DNA of 64,000 bases from Maribacter cobaltidurans (lineage in GTDB: Bacteria > Bacteroidota > Bacteroidia > Flavobacteriales > Flavobacteriaceae). The notes under the pieces are model-generated. The model ran no database searches. It saw only the letters and a list, made by a program, of their open reading frames with translations, and had not been told where the DNA came from. Positions within the stretch are counted from its first letter, which is position 1; each line of letters opens with the position of its first letter. The position numbers and the translations under genes were made by a program. The DNA lies in NCBI RefSeq assembly GCF_002269385.1, contig NZ_CP022957.1:1-64000 (forward strand). The letters are read 5' to 3'. Below are positions 53,257-63,375 of this stretch, piece after piece.

Positions 53257-54297
53257 TCATTTAATATATTGTATCTCCTGTTTTTCCTCGACTTGATTTG
53301 CCTCAAAAAATCCTTGGTCTTCCATCCATTGATCGCTATATATTTTACTCATATATCTTGATCCATGATCTGGAAATATGACCACAACTTTGCTGTCCTT
53401 ATCAAATACCTCCATAGCATCCAACTGTTTCAAAGCTTGCATTGCCGCCCCGCTGGTATAACCAACGAACATACCTTCGGTTTTGGAAATCTCCCTCGCT
53501 GTATGCGCACTTTCCGCATCCGAAACCTTTATAAATTCGTCTATAATTTCAAAATCGGTTGCCGTGGGAATTAAATTTTTACCCAATCCCTCAATTCTGT
53601 AAGGATAAATTTCATTGGTATCCAATGTACCCGTTTCATGATATTTCTTGAGTACAGAACCGTATGCATCAACACCTATCACCTTAATATTAGGATTTTG
53701 TTCCTTTAAAAAACGGGCCGTTCCAGATATTGTTCCTCCAGTGCCGCTGCAGGCCACAAGATGTGTAATTTGTCCAGATGTTTGTTCCCATATTTCAGGA
53801 CCGGTAGACCGGTAATGGGCCTCCATATTCAATTCATTAAAATATTGATTGATATAGATGGAATTTTTTGTTTCATCGTGCAAACGTTTTGCTACCTGAT
53901 AGTAGGACCTGGGATCATCTGCGCTTACATGTGCCGGACAAACATAGACTTCTGCACCCATTGAACGAAGCATGTCTATTTTATCTGCAGAAGATTTTGA
54001 ACTGACCGCTAAAATACACTTGTATCCTTTAATGATACTTACCATGGCTATACTAAATCCTGTATTACCAGAGGTAGTCTCAATAATGGTGCTTCCTTCC
54101 TTTAAAAGACCTTTTCTTTCGGCCTCCTCTATGATATGGATTGCAATACGATCTTTGGATGAGTGTCCTGGATTAAACGCCTCGACTTTGGCATAAAAGT
54201 CACCTGTTAGATTTTCGGTAATTCGATTAAGTTTTACCAGCGGTGTTTTCCCAATTAATTCTAAGATATTGTTGTAAGCCTTTATCTTATTTTCCAT
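53257..54297 (-). CDS. Cysteine-synthase-family PLP enzyme (probable cysteate synthase)
   Basis: A fold-type II PLP enzyme, 346 residues. The PLP lysine is Lys48 in [12 protein letters not shown], where CysK has NPGGSVKDR; the asparagine loop is TSGNTG (75-80), and the phosphate loop is GTGGTISG. The His-Ser-Ser replacement and longer C-terminus separate it from CysK. Such variants make cysteate from O-phosphoserine and sulfite in sulfonolipid-producing Bacteroidetes. The pairing with the downstream oxoamine synthase supports that role. A cystathionine beta-synthase-like or ordinary cysteine synthase is the alternative. Confidence 0.75.
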   Translation of the reverse strand: MENKIKAYNNILELIGKTPLVKLNRITENLTGDFYAKVEAFNPGHSSKDRIAIHIIEEAERKGLLKEGSTIIETTSGNTGFSIAMVSIIKGYKCILAVSSKSSADKIDMLRSMGAEVYVCPAHVSADDPRSYYQVAKRLHDETKNSIYINQYFNELNMEAHYRSTGPEIWEQTSGQITHLVACSGTGGTISGTARFLKEQNPNIKVIGVDAYGSVLKKYHETGTLDTNEIYPYRIEGLGKNLIPTATDFEIIDEFIKVSDAESAHTAREISKTEGMFVGYTSGAAMQALKQLDAMEVFDKDSKVVVIFPDHGSRYMSKIYSDQWMEDQGFFEANQVEEKQEIQYIK

Positions 54298-54372
54298 AAG
54301 GGGGATAAGTTTTATTTATTTTTAGCAAATCAAGGATTTGTTAAAATTTGCTACAAAATTACTATTTTTTTT

Positions 54373-56433
54373 CTACAGTACTATTTTTCCTTCCAAATCT
54401 AACAAAAATGCGTATTCCTTTGCTGCCTCACGCAATGCCTCAAACCTACCTGAAGCACCGCCATGTCCTGCTTCCATATTAATGTCAAAAAATAAAAAAG
54501 TATCATTTTTTTTCAACTCCCTAAGCTTGGACACCCATTTGGCCGGTTCAAAATATTGTACCTGGGAGTCATGTAGACCGGTTGTTACCAACAAATTGGG
54601 ATAATCCTGTGCTTTTACATTGTCATAAGGAGAATAGGATTTCATATAATTATAATATTCCAATTCATTGGGATTTCCCCATTCGTCGTATTCCCCTGTA
54701 GTCAATGGTATGGAATCATCTAGCATAGTGGTAACGACATCGACAAAAGGAACCGAGGCAATTACCCCGTTATAGAGTAGCGGTTCCAAATTTATTACCA
54801 CACCCATTAAGAGTCCGCCTGCGGAGCCTCCCATGGCATATAGGTGTTTTGAACTACTTATTTTCTGTGCTATTAAATACTTGGAACAGTCAACAAAATC
54901 TGTAAACGTGTTCATTTTTTTAAGAAGCTTTCCTTCCTCATACCATTTTCTACCTAAATATTCGCCTCCACGAATATGGGCAATGGCATAGACAAAACCC
55001 CGATCCAACAAACTCAATCTCACTGTGGAAAAATAAGGATCTATGGTATATCCGTAAGACCCATAGGCATACTGCAACAATGGTGTATTCTCGTTAAGGG
55101 CAGTATCTTTATGATGTACTAAAGAAATAGGAATCTTAGAACCGTCCCTGGCCGGAGCCCATAGTCGTTTTTCAATGTAGTTCTCCTTGTTAAAATTTCC
55201 ACCTAGCACTTCTTGCTCTTTCATAACGGTCTCCTCCCTTGTGGCCATATTGAAGTCGATTACAGAACTGGGGGTGGTGAGGGAATTGTAGCTGTATCTA
55301 AGGATTTCCGTATCGAAATCCCGATTATTGCCTACATGGGCCGTATAGGTTTCACTTTCAAATGGAAGGTAATAGGCATCAGAACCGTCCCATCTAATAA
55401 TCCTGATTTGGTTAAGGCCATTTTCACGTTCAGAAAGCACATAGTATTCCTTAAAAATATCCACATCCTCTAGCAATACATCCTCCCTGTGCCCAATAAA
55501 TTCCTTCCAATGTTCAAAATAGGTGTTTTGCTCCCCTACCTTCATTAATTTAAAATTTGTAGCTCCATCCTTATTGGTTAAGACGTAAAAGGAATCCCTG
55601 TAATGGTAAATGGAATATTCTACCCCCCTTTGTCGTGGTGAAAACACTTTAAATCCCTCGTCCGGTCTTTCCAAGGATAGAATCTGAAATTCTGAAGTTA
55701 AGGTACTGTGGGAGCCTATTACAACATATTTTTTTGATTTAGTCTTATATACGAAGGTGCTAAAAGTGTCGTCCTTTTCATGAAAAACCAGTTCGTCATC
55801 AGATTCTGGAGTTCCTAGAATATGCTTGTAAATTTTGTCAGAGCGTAAGGTTACAGTATCCTTTTTGGTATAGTAAAACGTTTTATTGTCGTTGGCCCAA
55901 ACTCCCCCGCCAGTGGTATTCAAAATTGTATCGGCATATATTTCACCTGTTTTCAAATTCTTTACCCGCAATGTATATTCTCTTCTGGAAACCGTATCTA
56001 CCCCAAAAATGGCCAATGAATTATCTGGACTGACAGCAATACCGCCCATACTGAAGTAATCATGACCTTCGGCCATTTCGTTACCATTAAACATGATTTC
56101 CTCTTCGGATTCCAAAGATTCCCTAAAACGGCTGTACACCGGATACTCTTTTCCAACCTCGTACCTGGTCTTGTACCAATACCCGTTAAGCGTATAGGGA
56201 ACGGATTCATCATCCTCTTTAATCCTTGACTTCATTTCCTTAAACAATTCTTCCTGGAGGGCTTTTGTATGCGATGTCATTTCATTGTAATAGTCATTCT
56301 CACTATTCAAATAAGCTATGACCTCAGGATTTTCCCTATCATTAAGCCAATAATAATTGTCAATTCTTACATCATTATGAACAATCAGTTCCTTGGGCAC
56401 TTTCTTTGTTACGGGTGCTTTCTTTTTTATCAT
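54373..56433 (-). CDS. S9 family serine peptidase (oligopeptidase B-like)
   Basis: A 686-residue cytoplasmic peptidase cutting short peptides after basic residues. Residues 1-400 form a beta-propeller that limits substrate size; the catalytic alpha/beta-hydrolase domain follows. The nucleophile lies in GGSAGGLLMG (near residue 535) and the histidine in EAGHGGASGR near the C-terminus. The N-terminal PVTKKVPKELIVHNDVRIDN is family-typical. No signal peptide. Length is normal. Single gene on the minus strand. Confidence 0.92.
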   Translation of the reverse strand: MIKKKAPVTKKVPKELIVHNDVRIDNYYWLNDRENPEVIAYLNSENDYYNEMTSHTKALQEELFKEMKSRIKEDDESVPYTLNGYWYKTRYEVGKEYPVYSRFRESLESEEEIMFNGNEMAEGHDYFSMGGIAVSPDNSLAIFGVDTVSRREYTLRVKNLKTGEIYADTILNTTGGGVWANDNKTFYYTKKDTVTLRSDKIYKHILGTPESDDELVFHEKDDTFSTFVYKTKSKKYVVIGSHSTLTSEFQILSLERPDEGFKVFSPRQRGVEYSIYHYRDSFYVLTNKDGATNFKLMKVGEQNTYFEHWKEFIGHREDVLLEDVDIFKEYYVLSERENGLNQIRIIRWDGSDAYYLPFESETYTAHVGNNRDFDTEILRYSYNSLTTPSSVIDFNMATREETVMKEQEVLGGNFNKENYIEKRLWAPARDGSKIPISLVHHKDTALNENTPLLQYAYGSYGYTIDPYFSTVRLSLLDRGFVYAIAHIRGGEYLGRKWYEEGKLLKKMNTFTDFVDCSKYLIAQKISSSKHLYAMGGSAGGLLMGVVINLEPLLYNGVIASVPFVDVVTTMLDDSIPLTTGEYDEWGNPNELEYYNYMKSYSPYDNVKAQDYPNLLVTTGLHDSQVQYFEPAKWVSKLRELKKNDTFLFFDINMEAGHGGASGRFEALREAAKEYAFLLDLEGKIVL

Positions 56434-56579
56434 TTGGTGTACTTTTCAATTTGAAAGGTAGCTGCAAAAATAGAACTTATTATTAGGAGCATCCTGATAT
56501 TACCCCATGGAATTCCTGCGCATGGAGTTTGTAAACATTTTACTATTTTTACAAGGTATATTAAAATCAAACATTGACT

Positions 56580-56906
56580 ATGTTCGGAGATATGATGGGA
56601 ATGATGGGTAAACTAAAGGAGACCCAGAAAAAAGTTGAAGAGACCAAGAAAAGAATGGATACCGTTCTCATAGACGAAAAGTCTACAGATGGTTCGGTTT
56701 CCGTAACCATTACGGCCAATAGAGAAATTAAAAAAATAGAGATTTCAGAGGAATTGCTACAGGAAAAGGAACAATTGGAAGATTATCTTATTCTGACCCT
56801 AAACAAGGCTATTAAAAGGGCCACTAGTGTCAATGAGACCGAACTAGCGGCTGTAGCCAAGGAAGGTATGCCGAATATTCCTGGGATGGATTCACTATTC
56901 AAATAA
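56580..56906 (+). CDS. YbaB/EbfC family nucleoid-associated protein
   Basis: A 108-residue DNA-binding protein of the EbfC/YbaB family. It has the Met/Lys-rich helical start [20 protein letters not shown] and the strand region [19 protein letters not shown]. The ATG at 56580 is preferred over TTG 56574. In many bacteria it sits with dnaX-recR; here it precedes a YegP-like gene by 61 bases. It binds DNA as a dimer and has a general role in chromosome structure. Confidence 0.87.
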   Translation: MFGDMMGMMGKLKETQKKVEETKKRMDTVLIDEKSTDGSVSVTITANREIKKIEISEELLQEKEQLEDYLILTLNKAIKRATSVNETELAAVAKEGMPNIPGMDSLFK

Positions 56907-56967
56907 TCCTCAAACCTTTATTAAATCCATTAGGGCAAATTTCTTATCTTTAAGAGAAAGAAATTTT

Positions 56968-57270
56968 ATGATAGAGGTTAAAAAGAAAGGTGACAGCAAT
57001 TTTCAATTTGTTGTGAAGTCCCCATCCGGAAGAGTACTTTTGGAAAGTATTCCCTTTGCGGACAATTCATCCTTGGAAGCGACCCTCAAAGACCTCAAAA
57101 ACGAAAGCGTGCTTACCAAGCGTTTTGAACGTAAGACGAATTTCGATGGTCAATTTCTTTTCAATCTAAAAAATGACAAAGGTACCATTGTGGGAAGCAG
57201 CGGACTTTACAATTCCGAACCCGGTATGGAAAACGGAATCAAAAACCTAAAGGAAATTTTGGTCAAATAA
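56968..57270 (+). CDS. YegP/DUF1508 family protein
   Basis: A 100-residue protein made of two tandem repeats of about 48 residues, each starting with a FxF strand (NFQFVVKSPSGRVLLES and GQFLFNLKNDKGTIVGSS). This is the DUF1508 fold, a small beta-alpha domain swap dimer. It is soluble. In other bacteria it is stress-linked, without known biochemical activity. Confidence 0.85.
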   Translation: MIEVKKKGDSNFQFVVKSPSGRVLLESIPFADNSSLEATLKDLKNESVLTKRFERKTNFDGQFLFNLKNDKGTIVGSSGLYNSEPGMENGIKNLKEILVK

Positions 57271-57286
57271 GGATTCTACAATTGGT

Positions 57287-58327
57287 TTATAGACGTTTCA
57301 AGGTTTTCAAAAAATAATTGTGCATTTCATCTGTATAATCCATGTGGGTAACCATTCGTAGTTTACCCTGCCCCATACTGATGATATGGATGTCTTTTTC
57401 AGCCAATTTCGAATTAAAATTTTCACTGGACATAAAATCCTCATCAATTTCAAAAATGATGATATTGGTCTCAATGGGCTCCACTTTCTTTATGAAGTTT
57501 AAAGAGGCCAATTCTGTTCCAATTTCAGCGGCTTTTTTATGGTCTTCCGCCAATCGTGTAATATGATTGTCCAATGCATAAATGCCAGCAGCCGCCAAAA
57601 ATCCGGATTGACGCATACCTCCTCCAAAAATTTTCCGAATCCGAAGTGCATCATTAATATTTTCCTTGCTTCCCAAAAGCACGGAGCCAACGGGGCATCC
57701 CAAGCCTTTGCTCAAACAAACACTAATAGTTTCAAAAAGAGCCCCGTATTGTTTCGGACCCTCTTTTTTAGCCACTAAGGCGTTCCATAATCGGGCTCCG
57801 TCCAAATGATAATGAAGACCGTGTTTTTCGCAAACTGCCTTTATTTTTTTTAATTCCTCAATATCCCAACAGGCACCACCGCCTTTATTGGTCGTATTTT
57901 CAATGCACACCAGAGAGGTTAAGGGACTATGATAAAAGTCGGGAGGATTTATGGCGTCCTCTACCTGCTTAGACGTAACCATTCCTCTCTGACCATCCAG
58001 TAAGCGACAAGAAACACCGCTATTAAAGCTAACCCCTCCACCTTCGTAATTAAAGACATGGGCGTATTTATCGCATATTAACTGTTCCCCTGGCTGTGTA
58101 TGCAGTTTGATTGCCGTTTGGTTAGTCATTGTGCCGCTAGGGAAAAAAAGTGCTGCTTCCATACCGAACATCTTAGCCACTTTTTCTTCCAAAGCGTTTA
58201 CGGAAGGGTCGTTTTTAAACACATCATCACCTACCTCCGCCGTCATCATGGCATTGAGCATTCCTGCAGTCGGCTTGGTGACCGTATCGCTTATCAGGTT
58301 TATTTTCATACTTGTCTTTGAACCCAT
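57287..58327 (-). CDS. Threonine aldolase / GntG-family PLP-dependent aldolase
   Basis: PLP enzyme splitting beta-hydroxy amino acids such as threonine to glycine and an aldehyde. It is 346 residues. Conserved parts are INLISDTVTKPTAGML, the LHYHLDGARLWNAL motif with Asp contacting PLP, and the Schiff-base lysine Lys207 in SVCLSKGLGCP. The ATG at 58327 overlaps the stop of the upstream metalloprotease gene as TAATG; the second Met at 58309 is the usual family N-terminus. Confidence 0.9.
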   Translation of the reverse strand: MGSKTSMKINLISDTVTKPTAGMLNAMMTAEVGDDVFKNDPSVNALEEKVAKMFGMEAALFFPSGTMTNQTAIKLHTQPGEQLICDKYAHVFNYEGGGVSFNSGVSCRLLDGQRGMVTSKQVEDAINPPDFYHSPLTSLVCIENTTNKGGGACWDIEELKKIKAVCEKHGLHYHLDGARLWNALVAKKEGPKQYGALFETISVCLSKGLGCPVGSVLLGSKENINDALRIRKIFGGGMRQSGFLAAAGIYALDNHITRLAEDHKKAAEIGTELASLNFIKKVEPIETNIIIFEIDEDFMSSENFNSKLAEKDIHIISMGQGKLRMVTHMDYTDEMHNYFLKTLKRL

Positions 58328-60726
58328 TAATGAAAACAGTCCATTCCAATAGGTGAACCATCTGGAAGTTTTGGGGAAGGAACTACTTTGAACGTTTCAG
58401 GATGCTCGTAAAATTCATCGATTCTACGTTTTATTTCCGCTTTTATCGCTTCATTACCCATTCCCATTCCATTCAATTTTTTAAGCTGCATATTGGCCAC
58501 TGCATTCACCTGTGGATGCACTTCATCGCTCGCTGCTAAATTCATCAGGTGAAAAAGCACCCTAAAATTGACGTTCTGTTGTGCTTCGTTTATATAGGCA
58601 TCCTTATGGCTCTTTCCAAAGGTGTTTGCTACCACATCCTCCAAGACCTCTTCCAATCCTAAATTATTTGGATCCAATGCCTTTTGTTGGATCAACCTTG
58701 AAGCCCTTTCCGGATGTAACAATAAGCCTAGGGTCATATCGGCTGCCGTTTCCGGGGCGGAGAGTGCATCAAAGGACACGCCGGTCTTACCATTAAAGGA
58801 TTCCCTTGTTCGCCCAAAACCTATGGCCCTAGGTGGAAACAACGTTAACTTGTCCTTGGGGATAATAATCTCCTCTGCATCCAATGTCTTCAAAATTGCT
58901 GTTAAGGTTTTTTCCTGGGTTTTCTTATCGATAGGGGCAACAGTAAGTTGTCCGTCTCCTTTAACCGTGTAATTATAGTCCAAACCACCGATAATCTTGG
59001 TGGCAGCTTCGGTTTGATATCTATGGAAAAAATAGAGCGGAACAAATACATCCTCCAAAATGGAGTTTGCTTCGTTAGTACGAATGTTATCTATGGAGAA
59101 GTTTTTTATGGCCGTCTCCCTTACCTTTAGCATATCCAATAGTTCCTCGCTTATATTATTGCCGTTGTCCCATAAATGTCCATAGTGATGGGCTCCACCT
59201 TGTGGTCTTGCGTCCTGATCGGATATATAGCGCAAACCTTCCGAGGTCGCCTTCTCCAATATTTCATTCAAAGCATCCCTTTCATTGGTGCCTTCGGGAA
59301 AATCACTATAGGCATAGGCAACGATTACCTTGTCCCACTCCCCTATTCCAGTGTCATAGGCATCGGAAAAATCGATTTCTCCATTCTTAACGGAAAACTG
59401 GGGATGCGGATAGTCCATTACGGAAGCCCTGTTATTGGTACTGGCCGCAAAGTTGTGGGAAAATCCCAAGGTATGGCCAATTTCATGGGCGGACAACTGA
59501 CGGATTCTGGCCAAGGCCAAATCCAACATGGGCTGATAATTGTCGTCCCTATCAGCGAAAGGTTTGTTCATGAGCGCCTGAGCAATCAAGAAATCCTGGC
59601 GGATCCGTAAACTTCCCAAACTCACATGCCCTTTAATAATTTCTCCCGTTCTAGGGTCGGCTACGCTAGAACCATAGCTCCATCCCCTTGTAGATCTATG
59701 TACCCATTGTATTACATTATAACGTACATCCAAAGGGTCAGCATCGTCAGGTAGCATTTTAACTTGAAAGGCATTTTTATAACCACTGGCCTCGAAGGCC
59801 TGGTTCCACCATCTACCACCATCCAATAGAGCACTTCTAATAGGTTCTGGCGTACCATTGTCCAAATAATAAATTATAGGTTCTACGGCTTCACTAACTT
59901 CAGCTTCGGGGTTTTTCTTTTCCAACCGATGGCGTGGTATAAATCTTTTTACCAAAGATTCTTCCACTGGGGTTGCATAATCATAATAGGCAAATGGATA
60001 TGCCCCTGAACGTGGATCAAATTCACGTTTTTCAAATCCGTCATCGGGAAGTTCCACAAAAGAATGATGCTGTGCCACGGTTACCAATCCTGGATTTGGG
60101 GCAACACTACGTATATAAGCCCCTTTGGGAGTACCCTTGAACGTTAAGGTCACATCAAATTCAATGTTCTTGGGAAAAGCCTTGGTTCGGTCCATGGCTA
60201 TGGCACTTTTATCCTTGTCCAAGCTGTAATTTCCTTGATCCATTCTTTGCAGCCTTTCTATAACCCCGTGTGTGTCCTGCATCAGGAATCCGGTAATATC
60301 TATTATATAGGTTCCGTTCTTCTCTTCCTCTATGGGAAATCCATATAAAATAGATTTTGCAAAAGCCTGTTCTACGGATTTTTTTTCCAAGGTATTCTCA
60401 GTCAAGGCCCTAAATTTTAAATTAGGTTGTACCAACATCAGCTTATTACCTGCTTTTCTAAAGAAAACCACCTGTTCATTTCCAAGCTGCCCCCTATCCA
60501 AACCAATATCATTGCTGCCAATACCACTGCTCAATGAAGAGACGTAGAGAAATTCCTTTTCCAGTTCAGGGACTTCCAAATAGATTTTATCCGTTTTGGA
60601 ATCGTAATAATAATCGAATAGTCCTTCGAACTTTTGGTAGTCCTTTTTTTTCTCGGAAAACTGCCCGTAAACTTGAGAAAGACAAAATGTGGTTAGTAAT
60701 AACCAATACTGGAATATATTTTTCAT
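58327..60726 (-). CDS. Exported zinc metalloprotease (DUF5117/DUF5118 family)
   Basis: A 799-residue secreted metallopeptidase with signal peptide (IFQYWLLLTTFCLSQVYGQ). The zinc site is AHEIGHTLGFSHN near residue 410, an HExxHxxGxxH metzincin-type motif, and a methionine follows in ASVMDYP as in the Met-turn. The N-terminal half holds the DUF5118/DUF5117 domains typical of Bacteroidetes. It is predicted to be periplasmic or extracellular. The aldolase gene starts on its stop codon, so the two are coupled. Confidence 0.9.
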   Translation of the reverse strand: MKNIFQYWLLLTTFCLSQVYGQFSEKKKDYQKFEGLFDYYYDSKTDKIYLEVPELEKEFLYVSSLSSGIGSNDIGLDRGQLGNEQVVFFRKAGNKLMLVQPNLKFRALTENTLEKKSVEQAFAKSILYGFPIEEEKNGTYIIDITGFLMQDTHGVIERLQRMDQGNYSLDKDKSAIAMDRTKAFPKNIEFDVTLTFKGTPKGAYIRSVAPNPGLVTVAQHHSFVELPDDGFEKREFDPRSGAYPFAYYDYATPVEESLVKRFIPRHRLEKKNPEAEVSEAVEPIIYYLDNGTPEPIRSALLDGGRWWNQAFEASGYKNAFQVKMLPDDADPLDVRYNVIQWVHRSTRGWSYGSSVADPRTGEIIKGHVSLGSLRIRQDFLIAQALMNKPFADRDDNYQPMLDLALARIRQLSAHEIGHTLGFSHNFAASTNNRASVMDYPHPQFSVKNGEIDFSDAYDTGIGEWDKVIVAYAYSDFPEGTNERDALNEILEKATSEGLRYISDQDARPQGGAHHYGHLWDNGNNISEELLDMLKVRETAIKNFSIDNIRTNEANSILEDVFVPLYFFHRYQTEAATKIIGGLDYNYTVKGDGQLTVAPIDKKTQEKTLTAILKTLDAEEIIIPKDKLTLFPPRAIGFGRTRESFNGKTGVSFDALSAPETAADMTLGLLLHPERASRLIQQKALDPNNLGLEEVLEDVVANTFGKSHKDAYINEAQQNVNFRVLFHLMNLAASDEVHPQVNAVANMQLKKLNGMGMGNEAIKAEIKRRIDEFYEHPETFKVVPSPKLPDGSPIGMDCFH

Positions 60727-60925
60727 TTTCTAAAATTAGTTTGGAGTTAAAAATATATAATTTACGATTAATAACTCAACTACCCATCCCATTAATTGCG
60801 AATCATATTTTAGACAAAATAGGCTCTTAATTTTTATTGAAAATCCAATAATGACATCTCATTAATGTTAAAATAACACTGAGATTCTCTTTAATTTTTT
60901 CTACCTTTTAAGAAAACAAATTCAT

Positions 60926-62392
60926 ATGTCCAAGATTGAGAATCAAATTTTTTCATCCTACCAAAGAAACCCGGATTTGTACGATGAAATATATGATAAG
61001 GAAGGAAACATAAAGGATGTATATCAAAAGCTTTTTGACATATATGGAGGTCATTCCATCCAAGACTACATCAATCTAAACTCAAAGGCGAAGGCATCCT
61101 TTTTCAACCAGGGAATTACCTTTCAGGTCTATGGGGAAGACAATGTTCAGGAAAAGATTTTTCCTTTTGACCTCTTTCCACGAATTATAGACACGGAGGA
61201 ATGGGAAATTATTGAAAAAGGCTCTATTCAAAGAGCTAAAGCCCTAAACCTATTCCTATGGGATATTTACCATGACAAAAAAATACTTAAGGACAATATA
61301 GTTCCTCTAGAGCTAATCACTTCATCTGCGAATTATTTGGATCAGATGAACGGGGTAAATCCTTCTGGAGGTATATATAATCATATTTCCGGGACGGATA
61401 TTATAAAGCACAAAGACGGCAAATACTATGTTTTGGAGGACAATATAAGGTGCCCATCCGGTGTGAGTTATGTAATATGTAATAGAACAGCTTTAAAAAG
61501 AGCCCTCTTTGGGGTCTTTAACCATTACCAAACCCATACGGTAACCGACTACGCCGAAAATCTTTTGGAGCAACTGGAATCTGTTAAACCAAAAGGAGTG
61601 GATATTCCCAATTGCGTGGTAATCACCCCCGGCATGTATAATTCCGCCTTTTATGAACATTCCTACTTGGCCAAAACTATGGGGGTCGAGTTGGTTGAAG
61701 GCAGGGATCTCTTTGTGGAGAACGATTTTGTTTACATGAAAACCATTAAGGGTCCCGAAAAAGTTGATGTGATTTATCGCAGAATCGATGATGCCTTTTT
61801 AGACCCTCTGGAATTTAGACCCGATTCGGCGTTGGGCGTTCCAGGCCTTTTCTCAGCCTACAAAAAAGGAAACGTTACCTTGGCGAATGCACCGGGAACC
61901 GGGGTAGCCGATGATAAGGCCGTGTATACGTATATGCCTGAAATAATAAAGTATTATCTTAACGAAGAACCCATTTTAAACAACGTACATACATACCATT
62001 GCAGTAGACCAGATGAACTGGAGTATGTATTGGAAAACATTCCAGAGCTGGTCATTAAACCCGTTGACGAAGCCGGGGGATACGGAATTTCCATAGGTAA
62101 TAGACTATCAGAGAAAGAAATTGAAGAGGTAAGAAAACAGGTCAAGGAAAATCCCAGGAAATATGTTGCCCAACCTATAATGTCACTATCCGTTCATCCT
62201 ACTTACATAGACGATACCGAGTCTTTTGAACAACGCCATGTAGACCTTAGAACCTTCACCATTTTGGGTAAAGACAAAGAATTTGTTCTTAAAGGTGGTC
62301 TTACCAGGGTGGCCCTTAGAAAAGGAAATTTAATAGTAAATTCCTCCCAAGGAGGTGGATCTAAAGACACTTGGGTCTTAAAAAAACAATAA
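60926..62392 (+). CDS. Circularly permuted ATP-grasp protein
   Basis: A 488-residue circularly permuted ATP-grasp enzyme of the COG2308 type. The nucleotide-binding lysine region is NIPELVIKPVDEAGGYGISI, and metal ligands are expected in RHVDLRTFTILG. It probably forms an amide bond between a carboxylate and an amine using ATP. It starts the conserved cluster ATP-grasp / alpha-E / transglutaminase, with the alpha-E gene 4 bases after its stop. A peptide-tagging or amide-linked modification role has been proposed for the family; the actual substrate is unknown. Confidence 0.9.
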   Translation: MSKIENQIFSSYQRNPDLYDEIYDKEGNIKDVYQKLFDIYGGHSIQDYINLNSKAKASFFNQGITFQVYGEDNVQEKIFPFDLFPRIIDTEEWEIIEKGSIQRAKALNLFLWDIYHDKKILKDNIVPLELITSSANYLDQMNGVNPSGGIYNHISGTDIIKHKDGKYYVLEDNIRCPSGVSYVICNRTALKRALFGVFNHYQTHTVTDYAENLLEQLESVKPKGVDIPNCVVITPGMYNSAFYEHSYLAKTMGVELVEGRDLFVENDFVYMKTIKGPEKVDVIYRRIDDAFLDPLEFRPDSALGVPGLFSAYKKGNVTLANAPGTGVADDKAVYTYMPEIIKYYLNEEPILNNVHTYHCSRPDELEYVLENIPELVIKPVDEAGGYGISIGNRLSEKEIEEVRKQVKENPRKYVAQPIMSLSVHPTYIDDTESFEQRHVDLRTFTILGKDKEFVLKGGLTRVALRKGNLIVNSSQGGGSKDTWVLKKQ

Positions 62393-62396
62393 ATAC

Positions 62397-63344
62397 ATGC
62401 TAGCAAGAGTAGCCAACAATCTTTTTTGGATGGGACGTTATATTGAACGTTCCGAACATATTGCGCGTTATATGAACGTCAACTATTTTTCCTCTCTGGA
62501 TGCACCCAACCACATTTCACAGGACAGACAATTTGTACTTAAGTCCATGCTCTTTATGGTTGGGGAAACAACAAAAAACACAGATGATTTTTTAAAGGAA
62601 GAGGAGGTTCTTTACAAAATAGGTGTGGATCCAGAATTCCCCTCTTCCATATTGAACAATGTTAGATATGCCAGGGAGAACGCGAACAGTGCAAGAGACT
62701 TGATTTCAACCGAATTGTACGAATCCATCAATAAATTTTATCATTTTGTACTCAACTATCCCAAAGAAATTTTTGTAAAAAGTGGACTTCATGATTTTAC
62801 TACCAATGTTACGGAGATGAGTGCAATACTCCGGGGAAAGATACGTGGTACCTTATTACATGATTCCGTTTATGCCATAATTATGATGGGTGTAAACATA
62901 GAAAGGGCCACTCAAATCACCAGGATCATCAATTCCAAATACAAAGATGCCCTTATGGCCCAAGGCAGCTATGAGGACGCATTTACAAAAAGTTTTGAGT
63001 GGACCACACTCTTAAAATGTGCCGAATCATATGACATGATGAGAAGATATTACAAAAAAACCCCTACCAGTATTTCTACCTTGGAATTTTTGATTCTCAA
63101 CCCCAACTGTCCTAGATCTGTGATGAACGCCCTGAATCAATTCTACAAACATGTGAAAATCCTGAATCCGGAAAGAAGATATAATAAGGAATCCACTGCT
63201 TTTCTTATTGGCCGGGTACGAGCAGAATATGAATTTAAATATATAGAGGAAATTGAGCAGGACATCAAATCCTTCATCGGGAATATCCTTGGAAGTCTCG
63301 ATGAAATAAGCAATAAGGTAGACGAAGAGTTTTTTAACTATTAG
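62397..63344 (+). CDS. Alpha-E domain protein
   Basis: A 315-residue all-helical protein of the alpha-E (COG2307) family. It opens with LARVANNLFWMGRYIERSEH, the signature, and follows with repeated helices (ARENANSARDLISTELYES). It has no membrane helix. It is a fixed partner of the circularly permuted ATP-grasp enzyme. The start is ATG at 62397. Function is unknown; it may be a scaffold or a catalytic partner in the ligase complex. Confidence 0.92.
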   Translation: MLARVANNLFWMGRYIERSEHIARYMNVNYFSSLDAPNHISQDRQFVLKSMLFMVGETTKNTDDFLKEEEVLYKIGVDPEFPSSILNNVRYARENANSARDLISTELYESINKFYHFVLNYPKEIFVKSGLHDFTTNVTEMSAILRGKIRGTLLHDSVYAIIMMGVNIERATQITRIINSKYKDALMAQGSYEDAFTKSFEWTTLLKCAESYDMMRRYYKKTPTSISTLEFLILNPNCPRSVMNALNQFYKHVKILNPERRYNKESTAFLIGRVRAEYEFKYIEEIEQDIKSFIGNILGSLDEISNKVDEEFFNY

Positions 63345-63375
63345 TATGACCAAATAGCATACTTTTGCTTCCAAG

